Assembly (NCBI GenBank): GCA_021813645.1
Contig: JAKAJW010000328.1
Span: 1-6,399 of the forward strand
Source: Pseudomonadota bacterium
GTDB taxonomy: Bacteria; Pseudomonadota; Alphaproteobacteria; Rhodobacterales; Rhodobacteraceae
Reading direction: 5' to 3'
Length of the DNA: 6,399 nt
Positions within the stretch are counted from its first letter, which is position 1, and the number at the start of each line of letters is the position of its first letter. The notes beneath the pieces are model-generated. The model saw only the letters and a list, made by a program, of their open reading frames with translations. It ran no database searches and was not told where the DNA came from. A program made the position numbers and the translations under genes. Shown here one piece after another: positions 1 to 6,399 of this stretch.

Positions 1-27
1 CAGTTCGACGACCTTCAGGCGCTGCAG
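1..27 (-). CDS. Possible 5' end of the next gene (smc candidate), CTG start, cut by window edge
   Basis: Only nine codons are visible. Reading leftward after the dsbA-like stop, a strong Shine-Dalgarno GGAGGG (36-41) lies 8 nt before a CTG codon at 27-25, and the frame continues as L/M-QRLKVVEL to the edge. No ATG, GTG or TTG occurs between the dsbA stop and the edge. The pattern LKVVEL resembles the N-terminus of SMC proteins (typically L-K-x-L-x-L followed by GFKSF), and I recall smc as the usual gene after this DsbA-like gene in alphaproteobacteria. The call rests on a very short peptide and remembered synteny. The gene could instead start beyond the window or be a different one. Confidence 0.3.
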
Positions 28-35
28 GGGCGGCG

Positions 36-41
36 CCCTCC
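36..41 (-). promoter_or_regulatory. Ribosome binding site GGAGGG after the dsbA-like gene
   Basis: A near-consensus Shine-Dalgarno overlaps the last base of the dsbA-like TAG stop and sits 8 nt before a CTG codon. It implies that another minus-strand gene starts just inside or just past the window edge. A small GGGC/GCCC self-complementary stretch lies between it and the CTG. Confidence 0.45.
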
Positions 42-745
42 TATCCGTTCTTCGCCAGTTGGGCGTCGAGGATCTTGGACATTTCGGCGTAAGACATGTT
101 CTCGTAGGTGGTGCCGTCGATCACGAAGGACGGCGTGCCCTTGATCTTGTCGGCCGCGGTATCCTTCTGGAACTTCGCCACCAGGGCCTGCGCCATGGCG
201 CCGTCGTTCATGCATTGGTCAAGCTGATCGTTGGTCAGCCCGGCCTCGGTGCCGATCTTGCGGATGTTGGCCACCGCCTGGTTCGGGTTGTCGGTCGCCG
301 CCCATTGCTGCTGCGTGTTGTAAAGGATGTCGACCACGCCGAAATAGCGCATCGGCCCGGCGCAATGCGCCATCATCCCGGCCCAGAGGCCATATTTGTC
401 GAAATAGACCTCGCGGAAGGTGAAGCGAACCTTGCCGGTGTCGATGTAGTTCTTCTTCACCAACGGCCAGACCGAGGCATGGAATTCCTCGCAATGCGGG
501 CAGGTGAACGAGCCATATTCGATCATCGTCACCTTGGCGTTGGGATTGCCCATCGACATGTCGGGCACATCCGGCAGCTTGGCATCCGCGGCCGGGGTCG
601 TCGTGTCGGCCATCGCCGGCGTCGCGCCGAGGCTCAGCGAGCTCGAACGCAGCAGCGTCTCGCCCGGTCCCTGGTTCAGCCACCAGAAGCCGCCCGCCAC
701 TAGCGACGCGCCACCCAGCGCCAGGACCATCCGTCTATTCGCCAT
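41..745 (-). CDS. DsbA/BdbD-like periplasmic thiol-disulfide oxidoreductase
   Basis: The 234-residue protein belongs to the thioredoxin-fold DsbA/Com1/ScsC-like group. These proteins exchange disulfides in exported proteins. The active site is CPHC at residues 82-85, after a short beta strand (KVTMIEYGSF), and the cis-proline loop is GTPSFVIDG near 203-211 (Pro205). Two further cysteines, Cys128 and Cys178, lie in the inserted helical region and could form a second disulfide. The N-terminus is basic (ANRR) with a hydrophobic stretch at about 6-22. An AxA-like site (TPAMA, 43-47) comes much later, so export followed by either cleavage or membrane anchoring is possible. A Tat-like twin arginine is present but the motif is weak. 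The ATG is preceded by GGAAAGG (754-760) with 8 nt spacing. Only 4 nt separate it from the upstream DUF721 stop, so the two are probably cotranscribed. The family is secure. Whether it acts as oxidase or isomerase, and its redox partner, cannot be read from the sequence. Confidence 0.9.
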   Translation of the reverse strand: MANRRMVLALGGASLVAGGFWWLNQGPGETLLRSSSLSLGATPAMADTTTPAADAKLPDVPDMSMGNPNAKVTMIEYGSFTCPHCEEFHASVWPLVKKNYIDTGKVRFTFREVYFDKYGLWAGMMAHCAGPMRYFGVVDILYNTQQQWAATDNPNQAVANIRKIGTEAGLTNDQLDQCMNDGAMAQALVAKFQKDTAADKIKGTPSFVIDGTTYENMSYAEMSKILDAQLAKNG

Positions 746-749
746 AAAG

Positions 750-1316
750 TCAGCCTTTCCGTTTTCCGGCCTGAACCTGCCCGGCCGACGTTTGCCCGGT
801 TTCGGTTCGTCCCGACCGTGTTAAGACATTCTGCCCCAGTGCTTCAAGCGCCGCCCTGAGGCCCGCATCCTGCACCGTGTGCACAGCCTCTGCGGCCGCC
901 CGCACAACCGCCGGTACCGGCCGCGGTGGCGCCACGGTCTTCGGCGCGAAGGCCACGCGCCCCTCGGCAAAGCCGATCGGCGCCGTCTGGGTCACCAGCA
1001 CCCGGCCGACGGCCGCATAGCCGTAGCAGGCGTTCACCTTTTCGCGGATGCGTTCCTTCTGCATCTCGACCAAGGGCGCGAAGGCCCCGGTGGACAACAG
1101 CGTCAGCGTCGCCCCCATCGCGCCGCGCCCATAGCCGATCTTCACCGGCAAGGCCATCGCGGCGATCTCCTCGCCGACCACTTCGGGCCAATGGGTCAGC
1201 AACCGGGAAACGGCAAAGCCGCGGCTCTCGCCGACGGTACGGATACGTTCCTTCAACAGCCCGGCGGCGGCCTCGAAGCCGCGCATCCTACGGCCGGGGG
1301 TCGAAGGTTTCGTCAT
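750..1316 (-). CDS. DUF721 protein, DciA-like replicative helicase loader candidate
   Basis: The 188-residue cytoplasmic protein has the DUF721 layout. An N-terminal region contains the characteristic tryptophan segment (LLTHWPEVVGEEIAAMALP, about 39-57, Trp43). It is followed by a beta-rich core (VKIGYG ... ATLTLLSTGAFAPLVEMQKERIREKVNACYGYAAVGRVLV, about 58-108), which matches the KH-like fold described for DciA. DciA proteins load the DnaB helicase in bacteria that lack DnaC or DnaI. The C-terminal third, from about residue 125, is Pro/Ala-rich then Gly/Thr/Gln/Lys-rich (ending GKRKG) and is probably disordered. The ATG at 1316 follows a modest AGGA about 10 nt upstream. It is the first gene of a minus-strand operon with the dsbA-like gene. 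Family membership is fairly sure. The helicase-loader role is inferred from the family, and alphaproteobacterial members are longer and more divergent than the studied ones. Confidence 0.8.
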   Translation of the reverse strand: MTKPSTPGRRMRGFEAAAGLLKERIRTVGESRGFAVSRLLTHWPEVVGEEIAAMALPVKIGYGRGAMGATLTLLSTGAFAPLVEMQKERIREKVNACYGYAAVGRVLVTQTAPIGFAEGRVAFAPKTVAPPRPVPAVVRAAAEAVHTVQDAGLRAALEALGQNVLTRSGRTETGQTSAGQVQAGKRKG

Positions 1317-1397
1317 TCTGGTCCATTCCTGCGTACGCGACTATTGTAAGCCCCGGCGAGCAAGACGCCAGCGGAAGAATGGGCGGGAGGCTAAAGA
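1317..1397. promoter_or_regulatory. Divergent intergenic region between the dciA-like gene and mutY
   Basis: These 81 nt must hold the promoters for both divergent units. On the minus strand, TACAAT (1348-1343) matches five of six bases of the sigma-70 -10 box, with only a poor -35 (CTGGCG) 17 nt further upstream. The same bases read TATTGT in the other direction and could serve mutY weakly. An 8-bp palindrome GCGTACGC lies at 1331-1338. None of these is strong enough to be assigned without transcription-start data. Confidence 0.4.
1385..1390 (+). promoter_or_regulatory. Ribosome binding site that fixes the mutY TTG start
   Basis: GGGAGG ends 7 nt before the TTG at 1398. There is no in-frame ATG or GTG nearby, and the protein needs the residues from here on to reach the normal MutY N-terminal helix (LGDRLLAWYDRHAREMPWR). 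This supports TTG as the real initiation codon. Confidence 0.75.
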
Positions 1398-2546
1398 TTG
1401 CGTGACGCTCAAGCGACGGCCGCGGCCCTGGGCGACCGGCTCCTGGCCTGGTACGACCGCCACGCCCGCGAGATGCCCTGGCGCATCGGCCCGATGGAGC
1501 GTGCCGCAGGCGCCCACCCCGACCCCTATCGCGTCTGGCTCTCCGAGGTGATGCTGCAGCAGACCACGGTCGCCGCCGTGCGCGACTACTTCCGCCGTTT
1601 CACCGAACGCTGGCCCACCGTCACCGCGCTGGCGGCCGCCGAGGATGCCGAGGTGATGGCCGAATGGGCCGGGCTCGGCTACTACGCGCGGGCGCGCAAC
1701 CTGCTCAAATGCGCCCGCGCCGTGGCCTCGGCGCATGGCGGCCGCTTTCCCGCGACGGCGGCGGCATTGCGTGCGCTGCCCGGCATCGGCCCCTACACCG
1801 CCGCCGCCGTGGCCGCGATCGCCTTTGACGAGCCCGCGGTGGTGGTCGATGGCAATGTCGAGCGCGTCGTCGCCCGGCTCAACTGCGTGCAAACCCCGCT
1901 GCCGGCCGCCAAGCCGGAACTGGTGGCCCTGGCCGCCGCGCTTACCCCGCAGCGGCGACCGGGCGACCACGCCCAGGCAATGATGGACCTCGGCGCCACC
2001 GTCTGCACGCCGCGCAACCCGGCCTGCGGGCAGTGCCCGCTCGGCGACTTCTGCCAGGCGCGGGCCGTCGGCTTTGCAGCCGAGCTGCCGCGCCGCGCGC
2101 CGAAACCCGACAAGCCCACCCGATACGGCATCGCCTATCTCGCCCGCCGCGCCGACGGCGCCTGGCTGTTGGAGCGGCGGCCAGAGCGCGGGCTGCTCGG
2201 CGGGATGCTGGGCTGGCCCGGAACCGACTGGTCCGCCGACCCCGAGCCAGCGCCGCCGATCGCCGCGGACTGGCGCGACCCGGGCGTGGAGGTGCGTCAC
2301 AGCTTCACCCATTTCCATTTGCGCCTTGCGCTGCGGGTGGCCGACGTCCCCACGCGGATCCTCCCCCGCCGGGGCGCCTTCCTGCCGCCCGAAGCCTTCC
2401 GCCCTGCCGACCTGCCCACGGTGATGCGCAAAGCCTTCGATCTGGCGCGCTCCGCCTTCCCAGCAATTGAGCCGAAGCCGGAAAGCGTGTTCTATGCCAA
2501 TCAGGGACGAACGCAGGAGGAGGCAGAGCATGATCCCGGCCGATGA
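1398..2546 (+). CDS. mutY: A/G-specific adenine DNA glycosylase MutY
   Basis: The 382-residue base-excision repair enzyme removes adenine mispaired with 8-oxoguanine. The catalytic glutamate is Glu50 in SEVMLQQT. The helix-hairpin-helix is LPGIGPYTA (127-135), followed by the catalytic aspartate Asp151 in VVVDGNVERV. The 4Fe-4S cluster cysteines are C203-x6-C210-x2-C213-x5-C219, the exact MutY spacing. A linker rich in Pro and Arg (230-242) leads to the C-terminal Nudix-like domain that reads 8-oxoG, including HSFTHFHL (301-308). Every key residue is present. The protein starts at a TTG codon with a good Shine-Dalgarno. It is somewhat longer than E. coli MutY (350 residues). About 25 polar residues at the C-terminus (from about 358) run past the last recognisable domain element, through the alkB ribosome binding site, to overlap the next gene by 17 nt. 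Divergent from the dciA-like gene and first of a probable mutY-alkB-cls transcription unit. Confidence 0.96.
   Translation: MRDAQATAAALGDRLLAWYDRHAREMPWRIGPMERAAGAHPDPYRVWLSEVMLQQTTVAAVRDYFRRFTERWPTVTALAAAEDAEVMAEWAGLGYYARARNLLKCARAVASAHGGRFPATAAALRALPGIGPYTAAAVAAIAFDEPAVVVDGNVERVVARLNCVQTPLPAAKPELVALAAALTPQRRPGDHAQAMMDLGATVCTPRNPACGQCPLGDFCQARAVGFAAELPRRAPKPDKPTRYGIAYLARRADGAWLLERRPERGLLGGMLGWPGTDWSADPEPAPPIAADWRDPGVEVRHSFTHFHLRLALRVADVPTRILPRRGAFLPPEAFRPADLPTVMRKAFDLARSAFPAIEPKPESVFYANQGRTQEEAEHDPGR
2515..2523 (+). promoter_or_regulatory. Ribosome binding site for alkB, inside the mutY 3' end
   Basis: AGGAGGAGG lies 6 nt before the ATG at 2530. It decides this start over an in-frame ATG at 2467, which would add 21 mostly basic, non-family residues and lie deeper in mutY. 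Its placement within mutY suggests translational coupling. Confidence 0.8.
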
Positions 2547-3672
2547 GGTCGCGCGTCCCGGCAACGCTCTTCCGTTCTGGCTTTCGCTCGGCACCGTGCC
2601 GCTTGCAGTCCTGGGGGCGGTGCAGGGCGGCTGGACGGTGATCCTTCTGCCGCTCTATGCCGAAGGCCTGTTCAGCCTGCTCGATGCGCTTCTCGGCCTC
2701 TATACCGAGAATGCCGACCCCGCGACCCCACCAGAGCGGCTGTTCTGGTATCGGCTCATCACCCTGATCTGGGCGCCGATCGAGGCACTCGTCCTTTACG
2801 GCACCATCTTCTACGTTGCCCACTTCGGCCATTTGTCCGGGGTGGAGATGCTGGTCCTGTTCTTCGGCATGGGCGTCATCAGCGGAACGGTCGGCATCAA
2901 CTACAGCCACGAGCTGATGCATCAGAAACCTGCGGCGGAACGCTGGCTGGCCGATCTGCTGCTCGCCATGGTGCTCTACGGCCATTTCCGCTCCGAGCAT
3001 CTCCGCGTCCACCACCCCTGGGTCGGCACCCCGCGCGATGCCGTCACGGCGCGCTACAACGAGGGCTTCCACCGTTTCTTCCCGCGGGTCTTGGCGCAGT
3101 GCCACGCCTCTGCCTTCCGGGCGGAGCGCGCGCTGCTGGCCCGAGCGGGGCGGCCATGGTGGCATGGCTCGAATCCGTTCTGGCGCTACTGGGCGCTCGC
3201 GGCGCTGACTTTGGCGCTGGCCTTCCTTGCCGGCGGCGCGCTCGGCCTCGGCCTGTTCCTCTTCCAGGCCTTCGTCGCGGTCTGGCAGCTCGAGCTCGTC
3301 AACTACATCGAACATTACGGCCTGACCCGGCGCCATCTGGGCGAAGGCCGCTACGAACGCGTCCAGCCGCGCCACAGCTGGAACGCCGCGCACCGCGCCT
3401 CGAACTGGCTGCTCATCAACCTGCAGCGCCATTCCGACCACCATTACAAGCCGGACCGACGTTTCCCCCTGCTGCAGAACCACGACACCACTGAGGCCCC
3501 GCAGCTGCCGTTCAGCTATCCGCTGATGACCATGGCGGCCATGGTGCCGCCGCTTTGGCGACGTGTCATGAACCACAGGGTGCGGGCCTGGCGGCGGCAG
3601 TTCTACCCCGACGTCGCGGATTGGCGGCCCTACAACAAGGCGCTGAACCCGCAACCGCACGGCGCATCCTGA
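2530..3672 (+). CDS. alkB: AlkB-family membrane alkane 1-monooxygenase-like hydroxylase
   Basis: The 380-residue integral membrane protein belongs to the non-haem di-iron fatty acid desaturase/AlkB superfamily. Members hydroxylate the terminal carbon of alkanes or related hydrocarbons, using O2 and electrons from rubredoxin. Hydrophobic segments lie near 14-32, 34-56, 77-99, 103-122, 139-151 and 220-256. All nine expected iron-ligand histidines are visible: HELMHQ (127-132), EHLRVHH (156-162), NYIEHYGL (258-265, His262) and LQRHSDHH (298-305). Two positions differ from the textbook AlkB signatures: HELxHK has Gln instead of Lys, and EHxxGHH has Val instead of Gly. The TP-x-D segment after the second box (GTPRD) is kept. 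No rubredoxin, rubredoxin reductase, alcohol dehydrogenase or AlkS-like regulator is in the window. The gene overlaps mutY by 17 nt and is 11 nt from cls, so it is probably expressed with both. The family is firm. The natural substrate (alkane, fatty acid or another lipid) is not determinable here. Confidence 0.88.
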   Translation: MIPADEVARPGNALPFWLSLGTVPLAVLGAVQGGWTVILLPLYAEGLFSLLDALLGLYTENADPATPPERLFWYRLITLIWAPIEALVLYGTIFYVAHFGHLSGVEMLVLFFGMGVISGTVGINYSHELMHQKPAAERWLADLLLAMVLYGHFRSEHLRVHHPWVGTPRDAVTARYNEGFHRFFPRVLAQCHASAFRAERALLARAGRPWWHGSNPFWRYWALAALTLALAFLAGGALGLGLFLFQAFVAVWQLELVNYIEHYGLTRRHLGEGRYERVQPRHSWNAAHRASNWLLINLQRHSDHHYKPDRRFPLLQNHDTTEAPQLPFSYPLMTMAAMVPPLWRRVMNHRVRAWRRQFYPDVADWRPYNKALNPQPHGAS

Positions 3673-3683
3673 GGTCGCGAAGG

Positions 3684-5102
3684 ATGAGCGAAGGTTTCTA
3701 CTTCCTGCTCTACCTTGGCGTCGAGTTTGCCGCCCTTCTTTGCATCCGCGCCGTGCTGACCCATGGCCGCACGCCGCAGGGCACGGTTGCCTGGGTCGTC
3801 TTCCTGATCGCCGCGCCGCATTTCGCCGTGCCGGTGTTTCTGATCTTCGGCCATCGGCGCTATCCCGGCTATATCGCCACCCGCCGCATGCTGCACGGCG
3901 AGTTGGTCGCGCTGCGCGAGGCGGCGGCCCAGAATGCGCCACTGCGCCCCACCGAGGATGCGGCGGAGAAAGACCGCCTGCGCGCCTTCGAGCGATTGGC
4001 CGGCGTGCCGCTGTCCTCGGGCAACGCGCTGAAGCTTCTGATCGACGGCACACAGGCCTTTCCGGAAATCTTTGCGGCTGTCGAGGCGGCCCGCTCCTTC
4101 GTCCTGGTACAATTCTACACCTTCAACGACGACGCGCTCGGCCGGGAGTTCGGCGAACGGCTGATCGACCGCGCCCGCGCCGGGGTGCAGGTCCATCTGC
4201 TCTACGATGCGATCGGCAGCAGGGTATCGCGCCGTTATCTGGCCGAACTTCGCGCTGCCGGGGTGCAGGTGCGCGACTTTCACGCGATCAGGCGCAGCCG
4301 CGGCCGCCTGCAGATCAACTTCCGCAATCACCGCAAGATCGTCGTGGTGGACGGCGAGATCGGCTTCACGGGCGGGCTGAACCTCGCCGATGCCTATATC
4401 GGTCGCGCCGCCCGCCTATCGCCCTGGCGCGACACGATGGTCCGGGTGAAAGGCCCCTGCGTCGCCCAACTGCAATACGTCTTCGCCGAAGACTGGCTAT
4501 GGTCCTCGGGCGAGAAGCTCGCGCTGGACTGGTCGCCGCGTCCCGAACCGGGCGGCACCAACGCGCTGGTGCTCGCCCCCGGGCCGGCCGACCCACAGGA
4601 AACCGGCAGCCTCTACTTCGCTGCCGCCCTAGCCGCCGCCCGCCGCCGCATCTGGATTGCCAGCGCCTATTTCGTGCCCGATATCGACGTGCTGACCGCG
4701 CTGAAGGCCGCGGCGCTGCGCGGGGTCGAGGTGCGGTTGCTGGTGCCCGACAAGCGCGACCACTGGCTGGTCTGGCTCGCCGCCTTCGCCTTCATCGACG
4801 AGGCGAAGGGCGCCGGCATCGAGATCTGGCGCTACCTGGACGGCTTCCATCACCAGAAGGTGCTGCTGATCGACGACGACATCGCTTCGGTCGGCTCGAT
4901 CAACCTCGACAACCGCTCCTGTAGGCTCAATTTCGAGGTGACACTGATCGCCGCCGACCGCGACTTCGCCGCCGATGTCGCGCAGATGCTGGAGGCCGAC
5001 TTCGCCCTGGCCCGCCGCGGCGGACCAAGCCTGTCGCACCAGCCCAATCGACTCATTCAGATCGCCGCGCCGCTCGCCCGTCTACTGGCACCGGTTCTCT
5101 AG
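3684..5102 (+). CDS. cls: Cardiolipin synthase-type phospholipase D family protein
   Basis: The 472-residue inner-membrane enzyme probably condenses two phosphatidylglycerol molecules, or a similar phospholipid pair, to cardiolipin. Two N-terminal membrane segments (about 5-23 and 33-55, separated by a RTPQGT turn) match the Cls anchor region. A cytoplasmic linker follows, then two phospholipase D domains. HKD motif 1 is NHRKIVVVDGEIGFTGGLN (His216, Lys218, Asp223). HKD motif 2 is HHQKVLLIDDDIASVGSINLD (His390, Lys392, Asp397). Both are intact. The C-terminus (PLARLLAPVL) ends in the usual Cls manner, and length is close to that of E. coli ClsA (486 residues). The ATG at 3684 is preferred over an in-frame ATG at 3555 inside alkB, because it starts directly before the first membrane segment and has GAGG (3671-3674) 9 nt upstream. 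It lies 11 nt after alkB. Head-group specificity cannot be settled from sequence alone. Confidence 0.92.
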   Translation: MSEGFYFLLYLGVEFAALLCIRAVLTHGRTPQGTVAWVVFLIAAPHFAVPVFLIFGHRRYPGYIATRRMLHGELVALREAAAQNAPLRPTEDAAEKDRLRAFERLAGVPLSSGNALKLLIDGTQAFPEIFAAVEAARSFVLVQFYTFNDDALGREFGERLIDRARAGVQVHLLYDAIGSRVSRRYLAELRAAGVQVRDFHAIRRSRGRLQINFRNHRKIVVVDGEIGFTGGLNLADAYIGRAARLSPWRDTMVRVKGPCVAQLQYVFAEDWLWSSGEKLALDWSPRPEPGGTNALVLAPGPADPQETGSLYFAAALAAARRRIWIASAYFVPDIDVLTALKAAALRGVEVRLLVPDKRDHWLVWLAAFAFIDEAKGAGIEIWRYLDGFHHQKVLLIDDDIASVGSINLDNRSCRLNFEVTLIAADRDFAADVAQMLEADFALARRGGPSLSHQPNRLIQIAAPLARLLAPVL

Positions 5103-5112
5103 GCCGCGGCCG

Positions 5113-5139
5113 GCCCCGGGACCTGTTGGCCCCTGGGGC
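5113..5139. terminator. GC-rich hairpin between convergent cls and ccrM, terminator candidate
   Basis: GCCCCGGG (5113-5120) pairs with CCC-T-GGGGC (5131-5139), giving an 8-bp stem with one bulged T and a 10-nt loop. An alternative 7-bp pairing joins GGCCCCG (5112-5118) to CGGGGCC (5150-5156). The position, 11 nt after the cls stop and just past the ccrM stop on the other strand, fits a bidirectional terminator. There is no U-tract on either side, so it is not a canonical intrinsic terminator. It may only stall polymerase or protect the 3' end. Confidence 0.4.
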
Positions 5140-5159
5140 AGCGAAGCGGCGGGGCCGCC

Positions 5160-6293
<1,134 letters not shown>

Positions 6294-6300
6294 TTATCTT

Positions 6301-6314
6301 GCGCTTGGCGCTTG
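6301..6314. repeat. Tandem 7-bp repeat GCGCTTG x2 in the ccrM leader
   Basis: Two exact, abutting copies of GCGCTTG (6301-6307 and 6308-6314; CAAGCGC on the ccrM strand) lie about 17 to 30 nt upstream of the ccrM ATG. If the promoter at 6321-6349 is right, they fall in or next to the transcribed leader. They could be a binding site or chance; two copies are few. Confidence 0.6.
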
Positions 6315-6322
6315 TGGCAAAA

Positions 6323-6333
6323 GATGAGTCATC
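6323..6333. repeat. Perfect 11-bp inverted repeat GATGAGTCATC centred on a GANTC site
   Basis: The arms GATGA and TCATC are exact reverse complements around one central G. The inner five bases GAGTC are a GANTC methylation site, which is itself palindromic; the symmetry extends three bases further on each side. The site overlaps the candidate -10 of ccrM, where a dimeric regulator could bind. Confidence 0.55.
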
Positions 6334-6399
6334 CCCGATTCGGCGTCAAATTCTTTTTTGAATCAATGAGTTATCAAAGATGCTTGCTACAACATATTG

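Noticed and set aside
59..703. Plus-strand open frame of 214 codons opposite the dsbA-like gene
   Set aside because: The minus strand carries the CPHC active site and cis-Pro loop; the plus frame is His/Arg/Gly-rich without motifs.
2467..2529. Upstream in-frame ATG extending alkB by 21 residues
   Set aside because: The extension is basic and unlike the family N-terminus, whereas the ATG at 2530 has a strong AGGAGGAGG at the right distance.
1341..2594. Minus-strand open frame of 417 codons opposite mutY
   Set aside because: MutY on the plus strand has every catalytic and iron-sulfur residue; the antisense frame has no family features and is a GC-bias shadow.
3555..3683. Upstream in-frame ATG extending cls by 43 residues into alkB
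   Set aside because: The added residues are a shadow of the alkB C-terminus. The shorter start leads directly into the Cls membrane segment.
2305..4053. Long minus-strand open frame of 582 codons opposite mutY, alkB and cls
   Set aside because: It spans three real genes on the other strand, has low-complexity Arg/Gly/Ala-rich composition and no recognisable motif. It arises from the strong GC third-position bias.
3740..4924. Plus-strand open frame of 394 codons in another frame within cls
   Set aside because: It is Arg-rich noise; the cls frame has both intact HKD motifs and the membrane segments.
5103..5159. Classical rho-independent terminator with U-tract
   Set aside because: The hairpin is real but no T-run follows on either strand, so it is listed only as a terminator candidate.

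Overview
This window looks like a chromosomal segment from a high-GC alphaproteobacterium, most likely of the Rhodobacterales (Rhodobacter/Paracoccus-like) group. The basis is the strong G/C third-position bias, a CcrM-type adenine methyltransferase with its C-terminal RAMA-type domain, and the gene set dsbA-like / DUF721 (DciA-like) / mutY / ccrM, which I recall as a conserved alphaproteobacterial neighbourhood usually followed by smc. The species assignment is inference; there is no rRNA or marker gene to fix it.

Layout. On the minus strand at the left, a DciA-like DUF721 gene (1316-750) is followed after 4 nt by a DsbA/BdbD-like periplasmic thiol-disulfide protein (745-41). A possible third gene, perhaps smc, begins with an unusual CTG codon at position 27 and runs off the window. 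An 81-nt divergent intergenic region (1317-1397) separates these from a tight plus-strand set: mutY (1398-2546, TTG start), an AlkB-family non-haem di-iron membrane hydroxylase (2530-3672, overlapping mutY by 17 nt) and a cardiolipin synthase-type phospholipase D protein (3684-5102, 11 nt downstream). A GC-rich 57-nt convergent spacer with a hairpin separates cls from ccrM, which is on the minus strand (6284-5160). The last 115 nt are the AT-rich promoter and leader region of ccrM.

How the genes fit together. mutY (8-oxoG:A repair), the DciA-like gene (helicase loading) and ccrM (GANTC methylation) are chromosome-maintenance genes. alkB and cls are membrane-lipid or hydrocarbon genes that sit between mutY and ccrM and share the mutY transcription unit. 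dsbA-like adds an envelope function to the replication-linked minus-strand operon.

The most notable signal is regulatory. I find only six GANTC sites (the CcrM target) by eye in the 6.4 kb. Three lie within 39 bp immediately upstream of ccrM, and a fourth lies at codons 17-18 of the gene, which suggests methylation-dependent autoregulation. I saw no CRISPR, tRNA, rRNA, insertion sequence, phage gene or clearly novel multi-gene system. The gene content is otherwise ordinary, with a few details worth checking: a divergent AlkB, a possible CTG start, and a long DsbA signal/anchor region.
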